A DNA stretch of 64,000 nucleotides from Bacteroidota bacterium (GTDB taxonomy: Bacteria; Bacteroidota; Bacteroidia; B-17B0; Aurantibacillaceae), in the NCBI GenBank assembly GCA_020162035.1, contig JAIUNM010000016.1, positions 24,857 to 88,856 on the forward strand, read 5' to 3'. Shown here in pieces: positions 54,016 through 62,638 of this stretch. The position numbers and the translations under genes are program-made. The notes beneath the pieces are model-generated. The model made no database searches, was not told the DNA's origin, and was given only the letters and a program-made list of their open reading frames with translations. Every line of letters begins with the position of its first letter. The first letter of the stretch is position 1.

Positions 54016-56280
54016 ATGAAAAAATCTTTACGAATTGCCTTATTTATTTTAACCCTTTCTAATGGTTTAATTTATGCTCAACCAAACTTTGATCCAAACA
54101 AAGGACGAACTTGTGGTACAGAAATACCAAGTACTGCTTGGGTAAATGATTTTAATAAAGCAGTTGATAATTATAAATCTAGTTTACTTTTAAACAAACA
54201 ACAACCTGCTCCATGGGTTATACCTATTATTGTTCACATTATTCACAATGGGCAAGCAGTTGGCGTTGGTGATAATATTTCTCAAGCACAAGTTACTGAT
54301 CAAATTAATATTTTAAATGCAGATTTTGCAGGAACTGGGTTTAACAACGGAAATGCTCCAGCAGCGTTTGCTCCTGTAAAAGCAGATTGTCAAATTTCAT
54401 TTTGCTTAGCAGTAAAAGATCCAACAGGTGGTATTTTGGTTGAACCTGGAATTGACAGAATTGATAGAAATAGTAAAGGCTGGACAAATGGACCTTATAC
54501 TACTGCATACATAAATGCAAATATTAAACCTTCAACCATTTGGGATCCAACTCGCTATTGCAATGTTTGGATTATGAACCTTGGTGGCGGTTTATTAGGT
54601 TATGCTACTTTTCCTGCAGGTACTAGTTTAGCTGGTGTTGCAGGTGGAGGTAATGCAACAAATGATGGCGTTGTAATTTTAAATACCTCTTTTGGCAGCA
54701 TTGGTACAGCCACTGCACCACCTTACAACAAAGGAAGAACAATTACTCATGAGTTAGGCCATTGGTTAGGTTGTATTCATACATGGGGAGATGATGGTGG
54801 CGCTTGCACAGGTAGCGATTTTTGTAACGATACACCAAACTCTGCTAATTCAGTATTTGGTTGCCCTCCATTACCTAAAACAGATGCGTGTTCTCCAACT
54901 GCACCTGGCGCAATGATTATGAATTTTATGGATTATGTTGATGATGCTTGCATGTATATGTTTACAAACGATCAAAAAACACGTATGCATACAGCCATGA
55001 CTCAAGGCACTTACCGATCATTATTAGGAACCCACGGTTTATGCTCTAACAGCACTCCTCCTCCACCTCCTGTACCTGGACCTGCGGTTGCAAATTTCTC
55101 GGTAGGAAGTACACCTTGTGTAGGGCAAGCCTTTACACCAATTAATAATTCAACTGGTGATGCTCCAATAACATACAATTGGTCAGCTTCTCCATCTGCA
55201 TCGTTTTCACCAAACAACACAGTTGCAACTCCTGCAATAACATTCACAAATCCTGGAAATTATGTATTAACATTGGTTGCAACAAATACCGCAGGAACTT
55301 CTTCATATTCAACTGCAATTTTAAATGTAACTAAATGTAAAACTTGTTTAGATACGGCAAGAGTAATGACTTTAACAGATACATTATCTCGTTATGCTGC
55401 TGTTAACGATCCTAATACGCCTGGCTGTCAAACAGGAAACCCTGGGTTTTTAGTTGGTACAAATTGTTATCAAGATAAAGAATTTGCGCAATTTTTCCCT
55501 CCAGGAACATATAGCGACACACCTAATCCACAAGTACATGGTGTTATAGTTTTATTTGATAGTTTAAAAACTATTGCTGCTAACCCTAGCACAATGGTAG
55601 ATTGTAAACTATACGGTGGCACAATGGCCAATGGACCTCAATCTTTTATTGGATTAGAAACCGATAGTTTGGCTATGATTGCTGCAAAATCTAAAACAAC
55701 ATCTATAACCTTTTGGGGAAGTAAAACATATGTTGTAGCAGGTACTAAAATTATCCCTTATAAATTTAGTTTTATTACGCCTAAAGCCATTCCTCCTACT
55801 GGTTTTTATGCAAGTGTTACTGTTCCTCCAGGAAGCGCAGGCGATAGCTTAAGAATATTTAGCAACTCAAAAACTGGTTTAATTAATGATAGTAGTGCTT
55901 GGGTTTTAAATAGCAATAACAACTGGAAAACTTTACGTTCGTATAAAAAAGCTAAAGTGCAATTAGGAATTTTACCGCTTGTATCTTGCAGGCCAATTGT
56001 TGGTATTGAAGAGAATACACAAAATTTATTATCAAATATTAATATTGTACCTAACCCTAATAACGGTGTGTTTAACTTAGTATTTACATTAAGTAAAGAA
56101 AGCGATATTACAATTAATATTTATAATACATTGGGCCAAAGTCTTGGTAAACAAAGCATAACTAATGTTCAAAATAATTTATTTGAAATTAATTTATCTG
56201 ACAAACCAAACGGTATTTATTTTATAGAAGTTAGTACAAAAACAGAAAGAGTAAGTAAAAAAGTTATTATTTCTAAATAA
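54016..56280 (+). CDS. Secreted M43 (pappalysin-like) zinc metalloprotease with T9SS type A domain
   Basis: This 754-residue protein has a signal peptide ending in IYAQ, an M43 protease domain (about 60-340) with the zinc motif HELGHWLGCIHTW (HExxHxxGxxH, about 244-256) and the Met-turn segment MIMNFMDYVDDACM, a PKD domain (about 355-435: PAVANFSVGSTPCVGQ to STAILNVTKC), a beta-sandwich region of unknown type (about 440-665) and a type A sorting domain (IVPNPNNGVFNLVF to KVIISK). It is an exported enzyme, anchored or released at the surface by T9SS. It has a terminator directly downstream. Confidence 0.93.
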   Translation: MKKSLRIALFILTLSNGLIYAQPNFDPNKGRTCGTEIPSTAWVNDFNKAVDNYKSSLLLNKQQPAPWVIPIIVHIIHNGQAVGVGDNISQAQVTDQINILNADFAGTGFNNGNAPAAFAPVKADCQISFCLAVKDPTGGILVEPGIDRIDRNSKGWTNGPYTTAYINANIKPSTIWDPTRYCNVWIMNLGGGLLGYATFPAGTSLAGVAGGGNATNDGVVILNTSFGSIGTATAPPYNKGRTITHELGHWLGCIHTWGDDGGACTGSDFCNDTPNSANSVFGCPPLPKTDACSPTAPGAMIMNFMDYVDDACMYMFTNDQKTRMHTAMTQGTYRSLLGTHGLCSNSTPPPPPVPGPAVANFSVGSTPCVGQAFTPINNSTGDAPITYNWSASPSASFSPNNTVATPAITFTNPGNYVLTLVATNTAGTSSYSTAILNVTKCKTCLDTARVMTLTDTLSRYAAVNDPNTPGCQTGNPGFLVGTNCYQDKEFAQFFPPGTYSDTPNPQVHGVIVLFDSLKTIAANPSTMVDCKLYGGTMANGPQSFIGLETDSLAMIAAKSKTTSITFWGSKTYVVAGTKIIPYKFSFITPKAIPPTGFYASVTVPPGSAGDSLRIFSNSKTGLINDSSAWVLNSNNNWKTLRSYKKAKVQLGILPLVSCRPIVGIEENTQNLLSNINIVPNPNNGVFNLVFTLSKESDITINIYNTLGQSLGKQSITNVQNNLFEINLSDKPNGIYFIEVSTKTERVSKKVIISK

Positions 56281-56295
56281 GTATCTATCAATTTT

Positions 56296-56328
56296 AAAAA
56301 GGCTTTAATTAATAATTAAAGCCTTTTT
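56296..56328. terminator. Terminator after the M43 protease gene
   Basis: A 15-bp perfect stem AAAAAGGCTTTAATT / AATTAAAGCCTTTTT (56296-56310 and 56314-56328) with a 3-base loop is followed by T-rich sequence. Confidence 0.9.
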
Positions 56329-56332
56329 TATT

Positions 56333-56340
56333 TAATTTTG
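56333..56340 (+). promoter_or_regulatory. -7 box TAATTTTG of the 52-aa membrane protein
   Basis: This perfect TAnnTTTG element ends 5 bases before the ATG at 56346 and shares the following TTGCTATG with the kynU start. Confidence 0.55.
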
Positions 56341-56345
56341 TTGCT

Positions 56346-56504
56346 ATGAAAAATCAGTTACTTAGTTACGTTTCATCTGCTTTACTTTTATTTGGTGGTG
56401 TTTTTTTAATTCTTGCCAAAAGTTATTGGGCAGGTGGGCTAATTGTTTTAAGCTCAATTATAAGTGTTATTATATCAATAAAATTAAAAAAGAATAATAA
56501 CTAA
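56346..56504 (+). CDS. Small two-helix membrane protein (52 aa)
   Basis: The reading frame begins with MKNQLLSYVSSALLLFGG, has two hydrophobic segments (about 7-23 and 30-45) separated by KSYWAGG, and ends in IKLKKNNN. It has a clear promoter box 5 bases upstream and ends 4 bases before the convergent DUF167 stop. Size, codon use and the promoter support a real gene; the family is unknown to me. Confidence 0.7.
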   Translation: MKNQLLSYVSSALLLFGGVFLILAKSYWAGGLIVLSSIISVIISIKLKKNNN

Positions 56505-56508
56505 CTTG

Positions 56509-56778
56509 TTATTCTTTAATTCTAAAATTTGTAATTATTGTATTGTACTCTTTATCTGTTATATTTAATAAAATAGTTTTAAACGGTGTACTATTACCTT
56601 TTTCTATTACAATAGAACTTTTAGGGATATTTATTTCATCAGACAAATAATTAATTAAATATTTATTTGCTTCGCCATTAATTGGTTTTGCTTTTATTTT
56701 TATAAGCCAAGTATCTCCATTAAACTTAATTTCGTTTTTTAAAGAATTTGGTTTTATTTTAGCATGAATTTTTATCAT
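56509..56778 (-). CDS. DUF167 (YggU-like) protein
   Basis: This 89-residue protein matches DUF167: IKIHAKIKPNSLKNEIKFNG near the start, then LIKIKAKPINGEANKYLINYLS and IEKGNSTPFKTILL. These are small cytoplasmic alpha/beta proteins with unsettled function. It is read in the same direction as rpsA, but the strong hairpin at 56802-56826 separates them. Confidence 0.9.
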   Translation of the reverse strand: MIKIHAKIKPNSLKNEIKFNGDTWLIKIKAKPINGEANKYLINYLSDEINIPKSSIVIEKGNSTPFKTILLNITDKEYNTIITNFRIKE

Positions 56779-56798
56779 AATAATTTCATTTTATAAAA

Positions 56799-56892
56799 CC
56801 AAAAGTCCCGCTTTTGGCGGGACTTTGGCTCTCAAAAACTAAAACCTTGGCAGGATTTAGTTGCCCTTTACTACACGTAGTAATGGGAGTTT
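56799..56892 (-). ncRNA. Three-hairpin structured RNA in the rpsA 3' region
   Basis: Read on the minus strand after the rpsA stop there are three consecutive hairpins. The first is CCCATTACTA-CGTG-TAGTAAAGGG (56887-56864). The second is AACTAAATCC-TGCCAA-GGTTTTAGTT (56862-56837). Each has one T/A-side mismatch. The third is the terminator stem AAAGTCCCGC / GCGGGACTTT (56826-56802). The density of structure and its local GC content are unlike other intergenic DNA here. It could be a 3'-UTR-derived small RNA. I do not recognise an Rfam family. Confidence 0.5.
56802..56826 (-). terminator. Rho-independent terminator of rpsA
   Basis: A perfect 10-bp GC-rich stem AAAGTCCCGC / GCGGGACTTT (56802-56811 and 56817-56826) with a 5-base loop is followed on the minus strand by a TTTTGG run. 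It is the third hairpin of the structured region. Confidence 0.85.
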
Positions 56893-56904
56893 TTTGTTAA
56901 CGGA

Positions 56905-58692
56905 TTATTTACCGTCTAATTTATTTTTAAGATCAGATAAAGCCGAAATATCACCTAAAGTAGATTTTTCAACACTATCTTTTACTTTTTTAACTGCTTT
57001 TTTAGCATCTTCAAAATCAGCTTTTTTGCTTGCTTTATCTGCTTTTTTAGCTTCTTCTTTTACTTCTTCATGTAAACGAGCATGAGATACAACAATGCGT
57101 TTAGCATCTTTACTAAATTCTATTACTTTAAAATCTAATACTTCTTCTGCTTTAGCATTTGCACCTTCGGCTTTGTTTAAATGACGAGCAGGGCAAAAAC
57201 CTTCAACTCCATAAGGTAATCCAATTGTAGCACCTTTGTCGTTAACTGTCATAACAGTACCTTTGTGAACTGAATCAACTGTAAAAATTGTTTCAAATAC
57301 ATCCCAAGGATTTTCTTCTAATTGTTTATGTCCTAAAGATAATCTTCTGTTTTCGCCATCAATTTCTAAAACAGCTACTTCCATTTTATCACCTACTTTA
57401 CAAAATTCGCTAGGATGTTTAATTTTTTTGCTCCAGCTTAAATCACTAATGTGAACTAAACCATCAACACCTTCTTCTAACTCAATAAATACACCAAAAT
57501 TTGTAAAGTTGCGTACTGTACCAGTATGTTTACTTCCTTTAGAGTATTTATCAACAATCATGTTCCAAGGATCAGGCGTTAATTGTTTCATGCCTAAACT
57601 CATTTTACGCTCTTCTCTATCTAAAGTTAAAACTATTGCTTCAACATCATCTCCAACTTTCACAAATTCTTGAGCGCTACGTAAATGTTGGCTCCAGCTC
57701 ATTTCACTAACGTGTACTAAGCCTTCAACACCTGCAGCAATTTCAATAAATGCACCGTAATCGTTAATCACAACTACTTTACCTTTAACTTTATCTCCAA
57801 CTTTTAAATCAGTTGTTAAACCTTCCCAAGGATGTTTAGTTAATTGTTTTAAACCTAACGCAATACGTTTTTTATCATCATCAAATTCTAAAATAACAAC
57901 TTGTATTTTTTCATCTAACTTAACAATTTCTTCAGGGTGATTGATACGACCCCATGATAAATCTGTAATGTGGATTAATCCATCAACACCACCTAAATCA
58001 ATAAACACACCGTAAGAAGTAATATTTTTAACTGTACCTTCTAAAACTTGACCTTTTTCTAATTTAGAAATGATATCGCGTTTTTGAGTTTCCATTTCAG
58101 CTTCAATTAAAGCTTTATGAGAAACAACAACGTTTTTAAATTCGTTATTAATTTTTACAACTTTAAATTCCATTGTTTTACCAACGTAAACATCGTAATC
58201 TCTAATTGGTTTTACATCAATTTGAGAACCTGGTAAAAATGCTTCAATACCAAACACATCAACAATTAAACCACCTTTTGTACGGCATTTAACATGACCT
58301 TTAACAACTTCTTCGCTATTAAGTGCTTCGTTAACTCTATCCCAACTTTTGTTAGCACGAGCTTTTTTATGAGATAAAATTAATTGGCCTTGTGCATTTT
58401 CTGTACTTTCTACAAATACCTCTACATTATCTCCAATTTTTAAATCTGGGTTATATCTAAATTCTGATAAGGCAACTACGCCATCTGATTTATAACCAAT
58501 GTTAACAATAACCTCGCGATTATTTTTTGCTACTACTTTACCTTCTAAAATTTGTAAGTCAGTAACAGTGTTTAATGATTTACCATACAACTCATCTAAT
58601 TTTGTTTTTTCATCATTAGAGTAATTGTCTTGTTTCTTCCCTATCGAATTCCAATCGAAATCCGGATTTCCTACTTGGGCATTATTTGCCAT
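56905..58692 (-). CDS. rpsA: 30S ribosomal protein S1
   Basis: This 595-residue protein has six S1 (OB-fold) domains. The last four show the strong repeat GTVKNITSYGVFIDLGGVDGLIHITDLSW, KGKVVVINDYGAFIEIA, GTVRNFTNFGVFIELEEGVDG and GTVMTVNDKGATIGL. The N-terminal part is acidic with less conserved S1 domains, and the C-terminus ends in a lysine-rich tail. S1 binds mRNA at the small subunit; Bacteroidota use little Shine-Dalgarno pairing. The leader is about 80 bases and contains a TCAGG/CCTGA hairpin, which could be an autoregulatory site. Confidence 0.97.
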   Translation of the reverse strand: MANNAQVGNPDFDWNSIGKKQDNYSNDEKTKLDELYGKSLNTVTDLQILEGKVVAKNNREVIVNIGYKSDGVVALSEFRYNPDLKIGDNVEVFVESTENAQGQLILSHKKARANKSWDRVNEALNSEEVVKGHVKCRTKGGLIVDVFGIEAFLPGSQIDVKPIRDYDVYVGKTMEFKVVKINNEFKNVVVSHKALIEAEMETQKRDIISKLEKGQVLEGTVKNITSYGVFIDLGGVDGLIHITDLSWGRINHPEEIVKLDEKIQVVILEFDDDKKRIALGLKQLTKHPWEGLTTDLKVGDKVKGKVVVINDYGAFIEIAAGVEGLVHVSEMSWSQHLRSAQEFVKVGDDVEAIVLTLDREERKMSLGMKQLTPDPWNMIVDKYSKGSKHTGTVRNFTNFGVFIELEEGVDGLVHISDLSWSKKIKHPSEFCKVGDKMEVAVLEIDGENRRLSLGHKQLEENPWDVFETIFTVDSVHKGTVMTVNDKGATIGLPYGVEGFCPARHLNKAEGANAKAEEVLDFKVIEFSKDAKRIVVSHARLHEEVKEEAKKADKASKKADFEDAKKAVKKVKDSVEKSTLGDISALSDLKNKLDGK

Positions 58693-58775
58693 ATTTTTTT
58701 AAAAAAATTGTATCAGGCATTAAGGCTACCTGAGAGGTTAAACTTATTTACCAATTTGCCTTAAAAATCGGGCTA

Positions 58776-58783
58776 CAAATATA
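58776..58783 (-). promoter_or_regulatory. -7 box TATATTTG of rpsA
   Basis: This perfect TAnnTTTG element lies 83 bases before the rpsA ATG, which makes the rpsA leader one of the longest in the window. A TCAGG/CCTGA inverted repeat lies within it at 58713-58733. Confidence 0.6.
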
Positions 58784-58887
58784 CTCATTTTTTTAGTTTT
58801 ATTTTAATTCAAATAAACTTTTAACGTTTTGATAATGAGTAATTTATTAAAATTAACAAATGTAAATTCTAAAATTAACAAAATAAA

Positions 58888-58915
58888 AAAAGGCTGTTTA
58901 AAAAAACAGCCTTTT
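58888..58915 (-). terminator. Terminator of the 58936-59961 lipoprotein gene
   Basis: A 12-bp perfect stem AAAAGGCTGTTT / AAACAGCCTTTT (58888-58899 and 58904-58915) with a 4-base loop lies 20 bases after the lipoprotein stop. On the minus strand it is followed by a T-run. Confidence 0.9.
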
Positions 58916-58935
58916 AAATATTAAAATCAATTAAA

Positions 58936-59961
58936 TTATTTTTTCAAATCTACTGGATAAGTTGTGCTTTTTACTGTAATAAATACACTATTATCGCAAC
59001 CCATACCTGCACCATTTGAGAAATCAACAATACGAGGTTCTTTTTCTGTATCAACCGTAATAGTTGCAGAACCTGCAATGTAAGGATGCCATTCTGAATT
59101 AATTGACATTACAGATAAAGTTGGTGCACTTTGTAAAACTATTTTATCTGGAGAACAATTATAATCTCTTGTCATCATCATTAAAGGATCTGTACTCATT
59201 TCTAATTTATAAGCCTCGGTTAATTTATTAACTTTCCCTTCAATTGTACCACTATACACAACCAATGCTCCTGGAGAAGCAGTAAATGTATTTTTTGACC
59301 ATGTAATTGGACTTGTGGTAAAATTATTTCCTGCTAATATTAATGAGTTAGTAGAGTTTGCTAATGTTTTATTTAATTTACCTTTCCAAGTCATTGAATC
59401 AGTTGCATTTGATAAAGTAAAATCGCCAGTAATTTCCCAAGTTAAAGGAGTTTGTCTTGCATTATAACCAGCAGTTGGTGTAGAATTAAAGATTGTAAAA
59501 GTATTTACAGATGAAGCACCATTTACACGTATTTTAACCCCATTAACCATATAATTTGTTAATGTTACAGTTGCTTTATAACCTGGTTTGCGGTATGCTT
59601 TAGAGTTTGATGGAGCAGTTGTATAATCTATTTTAATTTCGCCCGATCTTGTTTTTCCATCAATACAAGATACTGTTCCATTATATCCAATTGCATAATA
59701 TGCCCCTGGTACGTTTGTGTATGTTACAGAGCCAGAGCTACCAGCGTTTGCAAATAATTTACTTGAATTTGTATTTTCATCGCCTAAATACGCAGCAATA
59801 TCTTCAAGTTCTGTAACAATAGAGTTTGCATAAGCAGCATCAATAGTTGATTCAAACTTAGTATCTGCAGTAGGTTCAGGGCTTGTATTCTTTTTTCCAC
59901 AAGCTGTAAACATAATTGCTAAAGCAGCAACAGCAGAAATACCTAAATTAATTTTTTTCAT
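58936..59961 (-). CDS. Lipoprotein of unknown function
   Basis: This 341-residue protein starts at the ATG at 59961; a TTG 33 bases upstream would give a non-conserved extension. The signal peptide ends in lipobox FTAC (about 17-20), followed by an acidic, proline-rich linker. The rest is beta-rich, with several strands such as RSGEIKIDYT, YKATVTLTNYMVNG and WEITGDFTLSNATDSMTWKGK that suggest a repeated beta-sandwich. I recognise no domain. It has its own terminator. Confidence 0.7.
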   Translation of the reverse strand: MKKINLGISAVAALAIMFTACGKKNTSPEPTADTKFESTIDAAYANSIVTELEDIAAYLGDENTNSSKLFANAGSSGSVTYTNVPGAYYAIGYNGTVSCIDGKTRSGEIKIDYTTAPSNSKAYRKPGYKATVTLTNYMVNGVKIRVNGASSVNTFTIFNSTPTAGYNARQTPLTWEITGDFTLSNATDSMTWKGKLNKTLANSTNSLILAGNNFTTSPITWSKNTFTASPGALVVYSGTIEGKVNKLTEAYKLEMSTDPLMMMTRDYNCSPDKIVLQSAPTLSVMSINSEWHPYIAGSATITVDTEKEPRIVDFSNGAGMGCDNSVFITVKSTTYPVDLKK

Positions 59962-60034
59962 ATTCTTTAATATTATTGAAATAATTTGTTGCAATTTAGC
60001 ACAAATATTTTAATTGGCAAAATTTGTTAAAAAA

Positions 60035-60859
60035 ATGCTGCTTTTTCCAAATTGTAAAATAAATTTAGGCTTAAACATTGTAAAAAAGCTATCAAATGGA
60101 TACCATTTAATAGAAACTGTATTTTATCCAATTAATTGGTGTGATATTTTAGAGGTAAACGAAACAACAAACCAAAATAAACCTTTTAATCTTAAACAAA
60201 CAGGCTTAAATATTAATGGTAAACTAGAAGATAATATCCTTTATAAATCTTTTAAATTAATTAATGAAATTAAAAAACTACCTAATTTAAATATTCACCT
60301 TCACAAACAAATTCCAATGGGTGCTGGCTTAGGCGGAGGAAGTTCTAATGCAGCATTTTTTATAAATCACTTAAATACTACTTTTCAATTAAACTTAACT
60401 GATATTGAATTAAATACTATTGTTTCAAAATTAGGAGCAGATTGTGCTTTCTTTTTAAATAACAAACCTGCTTTTGCAAAAGGAATTGGTAATGAATTTG
60501 AACCTATTAAATTAAATTTAAAACATTTTTATATTGTGTTAATTTACCCCAATATACATAGCGATACAAAACTTGCTTACAGTAAAGTAATACCTAGTTT
60601 GCCTTTAAATGATTTAAAAAACAGCATTGAAACTTTAGCTATAAACGAATGGAAAAATGTAATTTCAAATTCATTTGAAGAATCAATTTTTGATCATTAC
60701 CCTAAAATTAAAGAGGTTAAAGATTATTTATATCAAAAAAATGCTATTTACGCCTCGATGAGCGGTAGTGGTAGTAGCGTATTTGGTATTTTTGATTACT
60801 TACCTGATTTAACATTTCCAACTAATTATTTAACTCATATTCAATTACCAAATGGGTAA
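60035..60859 (+). CDS. ispE: 4-(cytidine 5'-diphospho)-2-C-methyl-D-erythritol kinase
   Basis: This 274-residue GHMP kinase phosphorylates CDP-methylerythritol in the MEP isoprenoid pathway. It has the N-terminal NCKINLGLNIVKKLSNGYHLIETVFYPI segment, the glycine-rich ATP loop PMGAGLGGGSSNAAFF and the C-terminal MSGSGSSVFGIF. I chose the ATG at 60035; the TTG at 60014 adds seven residues absent from the family. It overlaps the next kinase gene by 8 bases. Confidence 0.95.
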   Translation: MLLFPNCKINLGLNIVKKLSNGYHLIETVFYPINWCDILEVNETTNQNKPFNLKQTGLNINGKLEDNILYKSFKLINEIKKLPNLNIHLHKQIPMGAGLGGGSSNAAFFINHLNTTFQLNLTDIELNTIVSKLGADCAFFLNNKPAFAKGIGNEFEPIKLNLKHFYIVLIYPNIHSDTKLAYSKVIPSLPLNDLKNSIETLAINEWKNVISNSFEESIFDHYPKIKEVKDYLYQKNAIYASMSGSGSSVFGIFDYLPDLTFPTNYLTHIQLPNG

Positions 60860-61877
60860 CAATTCAATAGCATATTGGGTTTGCCAATTTGTTGGCTGGG
60901 TTAGTTTTGTATTACTATTAATTTTTGTTTTTTCTGCTGATAGAACTATAACAAATACCGAGTATTCTATTTTTGCTTCAAGTATTTTTATTGGAATTGG
61001 AATTACTCATTTATACCGTTATTTAGTTTTACGATATGACATTCCACGAAAATCTATTTTAACTCAAATTATTATAATTATATTTTTTAGTTTACAAAAA
61101 GCAAATATATTTTTCTTAATTACAAGATTGTTATCAATTTTACTTATAAAAAATTTTGTTACACCTGGGTATAAAGAAATTTTAACAAACTTAATTAGTT
61201 TATGGTCGGTTTTTTTAATTTGGAATTTAATTTATTTTAGTTTTAAATACTTTCAAAGCTACAAACAAAGTGAAATTAATGCCTTGCGTTATTTAGCAAG
61301 TAGTAAAGAATTTGAGTTAAGTAATTTAAAATCGCAATTAAACCCTCACTTTATGTTTAATAGTATGAATAGTATTAGAGCATTAGTTGATATTGAACCC
61401 GCAAAAGCTAAAGAAGCAGTTACTAAATTAAGTAGTATATTAAGAACAACTTTGCAAATGAATAAAGCAAAAGAAATTTCTTTATCAAACGAAATAGAAC
61501 TCGTTAAAGATTATTTAAGTCTCGAAAAAATTAGATATGAAGACCGTTTAACTTTTGAAACTAAAATTGCTGAAAATGTATTAAATATAAAAATTCCTCC
61601 ATTTATAATTCAATCGCAAGTAGAAAACGCTATAAAACATGGTGTATCTGTATTGCCAGGAAATTGCAACATAATAATTGAGGCATTTAAGTTAGGCGAA
61701 TTTTTAAAAATTAAAGTTAGTAATACTGGAAGATTAAACAACAAAACTCCCGAAAGTGGCGTAGGATTTATTAATAGTAAACAACGCTTAGAGATTTTAT
61801 ATGGTATTGATGGAACTATTTTTATTTCGGAAATTAATAATTTGGTAGTTGTAGATATTAACATACCTTTACCATAA
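60852..61877 (+). CDS. LytS-family membrane histidine kinase
   Basis: This 341-residue protein has four membrane helices in the first about 150 residues, then a LytS-type His_kinase domain: LKSQLNPHFMFNSMNSIRALV with the phospho-accepting His, LVKDYLSLEKIRYEDRL, and FIIQSQVENAIKHG with a C-terminal GVGFINSKQRLEILYG. It overlaps ispE by 8 bases and is 8 bases before the LytTR gene. It senses an unknown membrane signal. Confidence 0.92.
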   Translation: MGNNSIAYWVCQFVGWVSFVLLLIFVFSADRTITNTEYSIFASSIFIGIGITHLYRYLVLRYDIPRKSILTQIIIIIFFSLQKANIFFLITRLLSILLIKNFVTPGYKEILTNLISLWSVFLIWNLIYFSFKYFQSYKQSEINALRYLASSKEFELSNLKSQLNPHFMFNSMNSIRALVDIEPAKAKEAVTKLSSILRTTLQMNKAKEISLSNEIELVKDYLSLEKIRYEDRLTFETKIAENVLNIKIPPFIIQSQVENAIKHGVSVLPGNCNIIIEAFKLGEFLKIKVSNTGRLNNKTPESGVGFINSKQRLEILYGIDGTIFISEINNLVVVDINIPLP

Positions 61878-61885
61878 GTTTTTAT

Positions 61886-62599
61886 ATGAAAGCAATAATT
61901 GTAGATGACGAACGCTTAGCGAGATTAGAATTAAGAAATTTACTATCCGCTTATAAAGATATTGAAATAATAGCAGAGTGTGCTGAAAGTGTTGATGCAC
62001 TTGAAAAAATTAATCTATTAAAACCTGATGTTATTTTTTGCGACATTCAAATGCCTGGTAAAACAGGTTTAGAGCTAGTTGAAGAAATATCAGGAATGAT
62101 TGATGTTGTTTTTGTTACAGCTTATGACGACCATGCTATAAAAGCATTTGAATTAAATGCCTTTGATTATTTACTAAAACCAGTAAACCCAGAAAGATTA
62201 GCTGAAACGGTTAAAAAACTTTCTATTAAAGATTCAACTTCTAAATTAGAAAACAACACTCCTCTTACCACAAAAGATCATATTTTTATAAAAGATGGGG
62301 ATAAATGTTGGTTAGTTAAGTTAGAAGACATAAGGCTATTTGAAAGTGAAGGAAATTATGTGCGTGTTTATTTTGAAAACTTTAAACCTTTAATTTTACG
62401 AAGTTTAAATAGTTTAGAAAATAGACTTAACGAGAAAGAGTTCTTTAGAGTTAGCCGTAAACACATTGTTAATTTAAATTATGTTGCATCTATAGAAAAT
62501 TGGATTAACGGTGGTTTAAATATGCGAATGAAAGATGGAAAAGAAATAGAAGTAAGCCGTAGACAAGCCACTAAACTTAAAGATTTAATGAGCCTTTAA
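61886..62599 (+). CDS. LytTR-type response regulator
   Basis: This 237-residue protein has a receiver domain (about 1-120) with acidic pocket DDER, phospho-aspartate in VIFCDIQMPGKTG (about residue 54), VTAYDDHAIKAFE and LLKPV, and a LytTR DNA-binding domain (about 135-237) with FESEGNYVRVYF and VSRKHIVNLNYVASIE. It is paired with the preceding kinase. Its targets may include porQ, which starts 40 bases downstream, or the GTGAA sites; neither is proven. Confidence 0.95.
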   Translation: MKAIIVDDERLARLELRNLLSAYKDIEIIAECAESVDALEKINLLKPDVIFCDIQMPGKTGLELVEEISGMIDVVFVTAYDDHAIKAFELNAFDYLLKPVNPERLAETVKKLSIKDSTSKLENNTPLTTKDHIFIKDGDKCWLVKLEDIRLFESEGNYVRVYFENFKPLILRSLNSLENRLNEKEFFRVSRKHIVNLNYVASIENWINGGLNMRMKDGKEIEVSRRQATKLKDLMSL

Positions 62600-62638
62600 C
62601 AATAATTTAAGTAAAAACCCGTTTTTATTAAATATCAT

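Noticed and set aside
56837..56887. Hairpins after rpsA as an integron attC site
   Set aside because: There is no integrase, no cassette array and no GTTRRRY/RYYYAAC core pair; the terminator makes an RNA element more likely.
56861..57085. Plus-strand reading frame over the rpsA 3' end and the hairpin region
   Set aside because: It is antisense to the lysine/alanine-rich tail of S1 and to the structured RNA; it has no promoter or family signature.
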